DNA of 11,401 bases from CAZPWQ01 sp964590495 (GTDB lineage: Bacteria > Bacteroidota > Rhodothermia > Balneolales > Balneolaceae), in the NCBI GenBank assembly GCA_964590495.1, contig CAZPWQ010000109.1:1-11401 (forward strand), in the 5' to 3' direction. Below, one piece after another: positions 1-4,632 of the stretch (the stretch's first letter is position 1; each line of letters starts with the position of its first letter). A program made the translations under genes and the position numbers. The notes under the pieces were generated by a model, which saw nothing but the letters and a program-made list of their open reading frames with translations, did no database searches and was not told the DNA's origin.

Positions 1-262
1 AAAAACGGTGGCAAAACCCTGCCGACAAGACGGGAAGGCCGGCGGGCAAACTAACATATACTTATTTGTAAGACCAAACTAACGCATTCCGGATAAAATA
101 TGCAATAAATCCCATTATAAGCCTCTCTGAGTTATTATTTGTGGATATTATCTGTATGTCTCTAATAAACAATTACAAATAATGTCTCCGGATAAAAATT
201 TATCTGTAAGGTTTTCTCTGTTAATCGGTCTTACTTATAAAGGTTAATGAAATGATGAGAAG
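1..262. other. AT-rich repeat-dense region upstream of the integron integrase; possible attI
   Basis: No convincing gene is seen. The stretch holds several ordered repeats. The 9-mer caaactaac occurs at 47-55 and 75-83 (on the minus strand gttagtttg, close to an integron core site GTTRRRY). The 11-mer tccggataaaa occurs at 88-98 and 187-197. A 12-of-14 inverted repeat pairs 62-75 with 227-240, and a perfect 9-base inverted repeat pairs 134-142 with 175-183. In integrons the attI recombination site and the cassettes lie in front of intI and point away from it, which here means leftward, off the window edge. The positions and the GTTAG cores fit an attI or first-cassette boundary, but that is inference: no complete attC or cassette gene can be seen in 262 bases. 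Confidence 0.35.
47..83 (-). repeat. Pair of direct repeats with GTTAG core, possible integrase-binding sites
   Basis: Two exact copies of caaactaac lie 28 bases apart. Read on the minus strand, each is gttagtttg. GTTAGTT matches the integron core consensus GTTRRRY at six of seven positions. Directly repeated integrase sites near intI are known for attI1. Immediately beyond the first copy (11-46) is a GC-rich imperfect hairpin, gccg(21-24) with cggc(40-43) and ccc(17-19) with ggg(44-46). This could be cassette or attC sequence continuing off the window. Confidence 0.25.
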
Positions 263-1225
263 ATGGCAGAGCAAAAGCTGTTGGATCAGGTACGAACTGA
301 AATAAGAAGAAGAAACTACAGCTATAAAACGGAACAGGCTTATACCCGGTGGATTGTCCGGCTGGTTAAATTCCACAAACTAAGACATCCAAAGCAGCTC
401 AATGAAGATGATATCGTAGATTTTCTTAACTGGCTGGCGGTGGACCGCAATGTAGCTGCATCAACGCAAAATCAGGCACTCTGTGCAATTGTGTTTCTTT
501 ATAATAATATCATAGATCGTCCTTTGAATAAATTGAATGATCTGAAAAGGGCAAAAGAATCAAAACATATCCCGGTCGTTCTTGCAAAAGAAGAGGTAAA
601 ACAAATTCTGGTTCTTTTGAAGGGTACGAAAAAAATGGTGGTTAGTCTGTTATATGGTGCGGGACTTCGCCTCTCGGAATGCCTGAGACTTCGGGTTCAG
701 GATCTTGACTTTGCTTACAAGCAGATATGGATCAGAAATAGCAAAGGTTTAAAAGATCGGGTATCAATAATGCCGGAAATACTGGAAGATGATCTCCGAA
801 AGCATCTTAAAAAAGTTAATAATCTCCATAAAAAGGATTTAGCACGTGGTTGGGGCGAAGTTATCCTTCCAAATGCACTGGAGCGTAAATATCCCGGACA
901 GCAGAAAAGGTTCGCCTGGCAGTATTTGTTCCCTTCTTCGAAAAGGAGAAAGGATCCGCGGTCAGGAAAGATCCAGCGGTATCATATCTCCGGTTCAACC
1001 ATACACAAGGCTATTAAAAAAGCTGTACAGAAAACGAATATTCAGAAAAAGGTTTCAAGCCATACGTTCCGGCACAGTTTTGCCACACACCTGCTGCAGG
1101 AGGGCTACGATATCCGAACCGTCCAGGAATTATTGGGTCATAAGCACCTAAAAACGACAATGATATACACGCATGTCCTGAAGAAAGGCGGAAAAGGAAT
1201 CAAAAGTCCCGCAGACAATCTTTAG
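263..1225 (+). CDS. intI: Integron integrase (tyrosine recombinase, IntI type)
   Basis: A 320-aa site-specific tyrosine recombinase that would insert and excise gene cassettes at attI/attC sites. An N-terminal SAM-like core-binding domain spans about residues 5-88 and the catalytic domain about 104-315. The catalytic set is complete: R136 in GAGLRLSE, probably K164 in SKGLKDR, H267 and R270 in SHTFRHSFATHLL, H293 in LGHK, and nucleophile Y302 in MIYTH. What separates it from XerC/XerD or phage integrases is the additional IntI patch at about 190-242, including LPNALERKYP (202-211), a WQYLFPS segment and DPRSG. It ends with a GGKGIKSPAD tail like other IntI proteins. The ATG at 263 is the first in-frame start after an upstream in-frame stop at 248; no strong Shine-Dalgarno is evident. 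Base composition is visibly more AT-rich than the genes from 4009 on, in keeping with acquired DNA. Whether it still has cassettes cannot be seen. Confidence 0.93.
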   Translation: MAEQKLLDQVRTEIRRRNYSYKTEQAYTRWIVRLVKFHKLRHPKQLNEDDIVDFLNWLAVDRNVAASTQNQALCAIVFLYNNIIDRPLNKLNDLKRAKESKHIPVVLAKEEVKQILVLLKGTKKMVVSLLYGAGLRLSECLRLRVQDLDFAYKQIWIRNSKGLKDRVSIMPEILEDDLRKHLKKVNNLHKKDLARGWGEVILPNALERKYPGQQKRFAWQYLFPSSKRRKDPRSGKIQRYHISGSTIHKAIKKAVQKTNIQKKVSSHTFRHSFATHLLQEGYDIRTVQELLGHKHLKTTMIYTHVLKKGGKGIKSPADNL

Positions 1226-1231
1226 TAAGTC

Positions 1232-1256
1232 AAGGCTTCGACTTCGTCGCTGCCTT
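1232..1256. repeat. Short hairpin just after intI
   Basis: aaggc (1232-1236) pairs with gcctt (1252-1256), and inside it cgac (1239-1242) pairs with gtcg (1246-1249) around a ttc loop. It starts 7 bases after the intI stop. There is no T-run after it, so a rho-independent terminator is not supported. A related, diverged copy of the cgactncgctcagcctgac-type sequence follows at 1272-1290. Confidence 0.4.
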
Positions 1257-1257
1257 C

Positions 1258-1306
1258 AAAAACAAAGGCCGCGACTGCGCTCAGCCTGACGATCCGTTTT
1301 GTTTTT
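1258..1306. repeat. 9-base inverted repeat downstream of intI
   Basis: aaaaacaaa (1258-1266) is perfectly complementary to tttgttttt (1298-1306), with a 31-base GC-rich loop between. On the plus strand the right arm is T-rich, so it might act as a weak transcription end for intI. The A/T-only stem and long loop make this uncertain. Confidence 0.35.
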
Positions 1307-1384
1307 AAAGTTATTTAAAAAGAGCGCAGTGGGGGCAAAAATTCCCCGGCCTTTGAATCGTTGGAGGGGACAGGCACAGGTTGG

Positions 1385-1466
1385 TGCGCGAGGTGGATAA
1401 TTTCACACCGGTGAGATATCAGAAGCAGTTAATGGGTGTGAAGGACCTTTGAAATTATCCCGCGTA
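1385..1466. repeat. Long imperfect hairpin in the intI-poxB spacer
   Basis: ggataatttca (1395-1405) is perfectly complementary to tgaaattatcc (1450-1460). Outside it cgcg (1387-1390) pairs with cgcg (1461-1464) across a four-base bulge. A competing 8-base pairing, ttcacacc with ggtgtgaa (1435-1442), shares part of the left arm, so two alternative folds are possible. Flanks read GTTGG on the left and CCAAC on the right, the reverse of the order required in an attC site. Confidence 0.5.
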
Positions 1467-1491
1467 CCGACCGAAGCCGCCAACAAGGATT

Positions 1492-1510
1492 CACCAGCCG
1501 GTGGTTTTTT
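1492..1510 (+). terminator. Weak terminator-like hairpin with T-run
   Basis: cacc (1492-1495) and ggtg (1500-1503) enclose agcc and are followed by g and six T residues (1505-1510). The stem is only four or five pairs, and the site lies about 270 bases past the intI stop, so function is doubtful. It directly precedes the perfect palindrome at 1513-1540. Confidence 0.2.
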
Positions 1511-1512
1511 GG

Positions 1513-1540
1513 GTTCCTTTTTGTCCACACAAAAAGGAAC
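1513..1540. repeat. Perfect 12-base palindrome with 4-base loop
   Basis: gttcctttttgt (1513-1524) and acaaaaaggaac (1529-1540) are exact reverse complements around the loop ccac. Such a stem would be stable in RNA from either strand. Being in the convergent spacer between intI and poxB, it may serve as a bidirectional transcription barrier or belong to a dispersed repeat. Neither role can be decided from one copy. Confidence 0.6.
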
Positions 1541-1586
1541 AAGGAAAGACTTTGATAAAGGCTATCATTAAAATATCCAGCTACAG

Positions 1587-1615
1587 ATCCTGATCCACTA
1601 GCCGGCGGACAGGAT
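1587..1615. repeat. Bulged hairpin downstream of poxB
   Basis: atcctg (1587-1592) pairs with caggat (1610-1615), and after a single bulged a (1593), tcc (1594-1596) pairs with gga (1607-1609). This leaves a 10-base GC-rich loop at 1597-1606. It lies about 90 bases beyond the poxB stop. No T-run follows on the minus strand. Confidence 0.4.
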
Positions 1616-1662
1616 GGCACGGTGAAGCTACTGACAAAATCCAGCACACATACTTTTGACGG

Positions 1663-1695
1663 TCTATGTCTATCCCTACCTTCTACTTGTACTTT
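1663..1695. repeat. Degenerate 6-7-base tandem repeat at the 3' end of poxB
   Basis: A tcta-type core recurs at 1663, 1669, 1675 (as ccta), 1682 and, diverged, 1689, that is every 6-7 bases. Example units are tctatc, cctacct and tctactt. The tract ends 6 bases before the poxB stop codon complement (1702-1704), so it is the immediate 3' flank of that gene. Confidence 0.45.
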
Positions 1696-1701
1696 AGATG
1701 G

Positions 1702-3450
1702 TTAGGACTCTTTGTCAAGATAGGCTTTGATCTCACTTTTGATATTTTTCCACTGAGATTTATCGCCTTTAGCAGCTTTGAGAAGCTCTTTTATTTTTGA
1801 TACTCCAAAATTCTTGGCCTGATGAAAACTTATATGAGGAGGTAAGGAGAGTTCTCCCCCCGTAACATGGGCATTTAGGATAAAAGGTTTTTTGGAATTT
1901 TGAGCCTGCTCGATAGCCGGTTTGATACCGTCATTTTTTGTTACATTTATACCATCGCCTCCTACTAATTTGGCATATTCTGCAAAGTCAAAATTATCAA
2001 TTTGCAGGGCATCATAGTTGGGTGCCAGTCCGGCTTCTTCCATCTCAATTTTTACAAATCCGAGTTCGGAATTATTAAGAACAACAATTTTGATAGGCAG
2101 TTGGTATTCGACAGCTGTCGAAAAGTCATGCAGGGACATATTGAATGCACCGTCTCCGACCAAAGCCCATACCTCGCGTTCCGGAAATTGCAATTGAGCT
2201 CCGATAGCAGCCGGTAGTCCCACAGCCATAGAGCCGTGATTGAATGACCCGATAATTCTTCTTTGGGAATGAAAATTCATAAAGTTACTCGACCAGATGG
2301 CAGCCGTACCGGTGTCAATAACAAAGATGGCATCATCCGCTGCAATGTCACTGATTTCACGTGCCACAACCTGCGGGTGCATCACTTTGAAGTCTTTCCC
2401 GGCATCTGAAATTTTGCAGTTGTGATCCAGCCACTCTTTAAAATCATCATTTAGTTTTTTTACCCAGGTCGGATCTTTCTTGATCTCGCACTTTTTAATC
2501 ACATAATCCACAAATTCCTTGATACCGGCGTGTAAACCAAGGGTAACTGGGGTTCGGTTACCTATATTCTCCGGCCGGATATCGACCTGGATGGTTTTGG
2601 TGTCTTCGGGGAGGTAATTTGTGTAGGGGAAATCAGTGCCTAACATAATCAGTAAATCACATTCCATCACTGCTTCATAGCCTGATGGATTACCGATTAG
2701 CCCGGTAAGTCCTACTACATTTTCGCTGCTGTGGTCAAAAATATCGGAAGCACGAACTGTATGTGTAATGGGCGCATTTACTTTTTTCGAAAAATTCAGT
2801 ACTTCTTCTCTTGATGACCGGCATCCTGCACCTGCTAAAATTCCTACTTTATCCGCTTGATCGATCAATTCCACAGCTTTTTCCAGGTTTTGTTGATCCG
2901 GAAGTACAGAAGATTGAGAACGAAATATACGATGCACAAAATCTGTGTTTTCTGCCGGCATTGCAGCTATGTCAGCGGGTAGTTCAATTCGGCAAACACA
3001 GTTATTATTGATAGCGATACGAAGTGCACGTAATATTACCCGGGGCGCTTCTTCCGGTGAGCGAATAACCGCCTGGTATTCGCAGATATCATCAAATACT
3101 TTGACCAAATCCACCTCCTGATGATAATTGGTACCAATGTGTTCGGTGGGTACCTGACCGGTTATGGCTAAAACAGGAGAACGTTCTTTTCGGGCATTAT
3201 ATAATCCATTTACCAGGTGCAAAGCTCCTGGCCCAACCGTACTGGCGCATACACCGATGTTTCCATTCAATTCACCCTGCGCGAAAGCAGCAAACGAAGC
3301 ATTTCCTTCATGCTTCATTTTAATCCATTTTACATCGGTTTGGTCAGACATGGCCGAAACCAGCGGGTTAAGAGCATCGCCGGCTACACCGAAAATATGT
3401 TTCACACCCTCATTAGTTAAGATATTTAATAACTGTTCAGATACGTTCAT
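1702..3450 (-). CDS. poxB: Pyruvate:quinone oxidoreductase (pyruvate oxidase), ThDP/FAD enzyme
   Basis: A 582-aa enzyme of the acetohydroxyacid synthase/pyruvate oxidase family. It would decarboxylate pyruvate to acetate and CO2 and pass the electrons through FAD to membrane quinone (EC 1.2.5.1 activity). Three domains are visible: the ThDP PYR domain (about 1-165) with catalytic Glu48 in KHEGNASFAA, a central FAD/Rossmann-like domain (about 185-325) with LTGLIGNPSG and LLIMLGTDFPY, and the ThDP PP domain (about 358-535) with the GDG (432-434) to NN (459-460) metal/ThDP motif. Long stretches resemble E. coli PoxB, such as RRIIGSFNHGSMA and LNNSELGFVKIEM. The region after about 550 is a charged tail where E. 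coli PoxB (572 aa) has its membrane-binding peptide. The ATG is preceded by aggaac at suitable spacing. It stands alone and is convergent with intI. Acetolactate synthase is less likely given the PoxB-like sequence and isolated gene. Confidence 0.9.
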   Translation of the reverse strand: MNVSEQLLNILTNEGVKHIFGVAGDALNPLVSAMSDQTDVKWIKMKHEGNASFAAFAQGELNGNIGVCASTVGPGALHLVNGLYNARKERSPVLAITGQVPTEHIGTNYHQEVDLVKVFDDICEYQAVIRSPEEAPRVILRALRIAINNNCVCRIELPADIAAMPAENTDFVHRIFRSQSSVLPDQQNLEKAVELIDQADKVGILAGAGCRSSREEVLNFSKKVNAPITHTVRASDIFDHSSENVVGLTGLIGNPSGYEAVMECDLLIMLGTDFPYTNYLPEDTKTIQVDIRPENIGNRTPVTLGLHAGIKEFVDYVIKKCEIKKDPTWVKKLNDDFKEWLDHNCKISDAGKDFKVMHPQVVAREISDIAADDAIFVIDTGTAAIWSSNFMNFHSQRRIIGSFNHGSMAVGLPAAIGAQLQFPEREVWALVGDGAFNMSLHDFSTAVEYQLPIKIVVLNNSELGFVKIEMEEAGLAPNYDALQIDNFDFAEYAKLVGGDGINVTKNDGIKPAIEQAQNSKKPFILNAHVTGGELSLPPHISFHQAKNFGVSKIKELLKAAKGDKSQWKNIKSEIKAYLDKES

Positions 3451-3541
3451 TTTCGTTCCTATTTTGAATAATTAGTACTACAAAACGTAACCATAACACG
3501 AGTATCTATCCTTATGATCCATGCGTAAATTTGATCCACTT

Positions 3542-3572
3542 TACCGTTAATGATAGTGATTATTAAACGGTA
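3542..3572. promoter_or_regulatory. Dyad in the poxB upstream region, possible operator
   Basis: taccgtt (3542-3548) and aacggta (3566-3572) form a perfect 7-base inverted repeat around a 17-base AT-rich centre that is itself partly symmetrical. It lies about 92-122 bases before the poxB start. Position and symmetry suit a regulator-binding site, but no regulator gene is nearby and no promoter element could be placed with confidence. Confidence 0.25.
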
Positions 3573-3576
3573 CTAC

Positions 3577-3638
3577 CACTAAAACACTAAAAGCACAAAA
3601 CTACGTCACCTGAGTGCCTAAGTTCCTCAGTAGTTAAA
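3577..3638. repeat. Octamer-period tandem repeats upstream of poxB
   Basis: Two short arrays with an 8-base period. cactaaaa (3577-3584) is repeated exactly at 3585-3592 and then diverged as gcacaaaa at 3593-3600. After six bases the next octamers are cacctgag (3607), tgcctaag (3615), ttcctcag (3623) and tagttaaa (3631). The arrays do not code and lie in the 558-base gap between poxB and the outer-membrane operon. Confidence 0.5.
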
Positions 3639-3690
3639 CTCCCGGCGGTATCGAAAAAAGGTTTACTCTTTAATTAAGCAGCATTCAAAC

Positions 3691-3718
3691 TTTCTATCTT
3701 CTACCCTCTACTATTACT
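3691..3718. repeat. Degenerate heptamer repeat
   Basis: Four pyrimidine-rich 7-base units in register: tttctat (3691), cttctac (3698), cctctac (3705) and tattact (3712). The unit is related to, but not the same as, the tcta-type tract at 1663-1695. It is 44 bases from the palindromic element that begins at 3762. Confidence 0.45.
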
Positions 3719-3761
3719 CTCAATTCATTATACTAATAAAGAAAATTTCAGGGGTCTCTAA

Positions 3762-3987
3762 CCTGCATTTCTCACCAAGAAATTTGGTTGGGTGCAAGGC
3801 GAAGGGTAAATGGTGCAGTGAAACGTACTGAGGGTACGTTGATCAAGCCATTTACACTTCAACGCAGCAGGCAGACTAATTTCGCAGCGTATGACAGACT
3901 GTTATTTAACATAATAGCCTAAATTCCTGTAACTTATTAGTTACAGATAATTAGCATTTCCATAAGATATTTTGTGAGAAATGCAGG
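3762..3987. mobile_element. MITE-like palindromic element with 14-base terminal inverted repeats
   Basis: cctgcatttctcac (3762-3775) is the exact reverse complement of gtgagaaatgcagg (3974-3987), and TAA directly flanks both ends (3759-3761 and 3988-3990), a candidate target duplication. The left half of the interior is a nested hairpin: gtaaatgg (3806-3813) with ccatttac (3848-3855), and aacgtac (3822-3828) with gtacgtt (3834-3840) around tgagg. Weaker pairing extends outward to about 3777 and 3889. Near the right end ctgtaact (3927-3934) pairs with agttacag (3939-3946). No transposase reading frame fits in 226 bases, so it would be a non-autonomous or decayed element. The parent insertion-sequence family is not identified. 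Confidence 0.55.
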
Positions 3988-4008
3988 TAATCATCAACAA
4001 AGCCTTAC

Positions 4009-4632
4009 ATGACCAGAATTTTTTTACCGGGAGCGCTGCTTCTTATCGCGTTTATTTCTGCACCGGCACCGGGATTGTATGCACAGGTACATGGCGATCT
4101 TTTCGGGGAACTGGATCTCTACCTCTCCGTCCGGTCTAATATCAATGACAACCTTTTCCATGAGAGCTGGAACCCTGCCACCGGGATAAGCGGAGGGGCC
4201 GAACTGCCGTTTTATGTGGGAATGACAAAACTCAATGCCCGTTACGATTACTTTAAACCACAAATTGCAGGATTGCCGGATATCGATCAGCTGCAAATTT
4301 CTCTCGGCTGGATAAACCGCCTGAAGCTGTCGCCCCGGTTGCAGGCCGGGGGCGGGTTCTCACTGCTGGGTTCGGTGTTCTTTTTCAAAAACGCCGGCGA
4401 AGAGGTGCAGAACAGAGCACGGAATTTCTACGGAAGCACCAGTCCCGAAAGCGAAGTGGGCGTGGGGTTGCTAGCTGATATCACGTATGACCTTTCCCCA
4501 TCCTGGGCCGTACGGATGGAACTTAACCGGAGTGTCCTGTTTACTAGTACCAAGTTGAAACTGACCTACGTCGGGCTGGGCTTCGTGAAGACACTGCAGC
4601 TGCCGAAGGGGGCAGCGAGAGTGCTGCGATGA
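4009..4632 (+). CDS. Small outer-membrane beta-barrel-like protein, unknown function
   Basis: A 207-aa exported protein not recognised as a named family. Residues 1-25 form a signal peptide with a hydrophobic core and a predicted cut LYA|Q at 25/26. The mature part alternates short polar and hydrophobic segments with aromatic residues, as in small outer-membrane barrels, for example around FYVGMTKLNARYDYF, LQISLGWINRL and TKLKLTYVGLGFVKTL. Its stop overlaps the start of the following TonB-receptor-like gene in an ATGA, implying translational coupling and a shared job. The in-frame stop at 3988-3990 makes 4009 the first possible ATG, and the signal peptide supports it, but no clear Shine-Dalgarno is present. 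The start lies 21 bases after the palindromic element, so its promoter must be inside or beyond that element. A periplasmic or lipid-binding beta protein is an alternative. Confidence 0.7.
   Translation: MTRIFLPGALLLIAFISAPAPGLYAQVHGDLFGELDLYLSVRSNINDNLFHESWNPATGISGGAELPFYVGMTKLNARYDYFKPQIAGLPDIDQLQISLGWINRLKLSPRLQAGGGFSLLGSVFFFKNAGEEVQNRARNFYGSTSPESEVGVGLLADITYDLSPSWAVRMELNRSVLFTSTKLKLTYVGLGFVKTLQLPKGAARVLR

Noticed and set aside
263..1225. Integrase considered as XerC/XerD or a phage integrase
   Set aside because: The extra segment with LPNALERKYP, WQYLFPS and DPRSG is specific to integron integrases.
1364..1486. Long hairpin considered as an integron attC site
   Set aside because: An attC needs RYYYAAC on the left and GTTRRRY on the right. 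Here GTTGG is on the left and CCAAC on the right, which is the wrong order on both strands.
1429..1647. Possible 72-aa minus-strand gene in the intI-poxB spacer
   Set aside because: Its frame runs through the perfect palindrome and two other hairpins, the product has no recognisable fold or start context, and the region is better explained as structured intergenic DNA.
3164..3475. 103-aa plus-strand frame opposite the start of poxB
   Set aside because: It is entirely antisense to the conserved PYR domain of PoxB and extends only slightly past its start; no start context or fold is evident.
3762..3987. Palindromic element considered as a structured RNA or riboswitch leader for the outer-membrane operon
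   Set aside because: The exact terminal inverted repeats and flanking TAA copies fit a mobile element better, and no known riboswitch core was recognised. A secondary regulatory role is kept as a finding.
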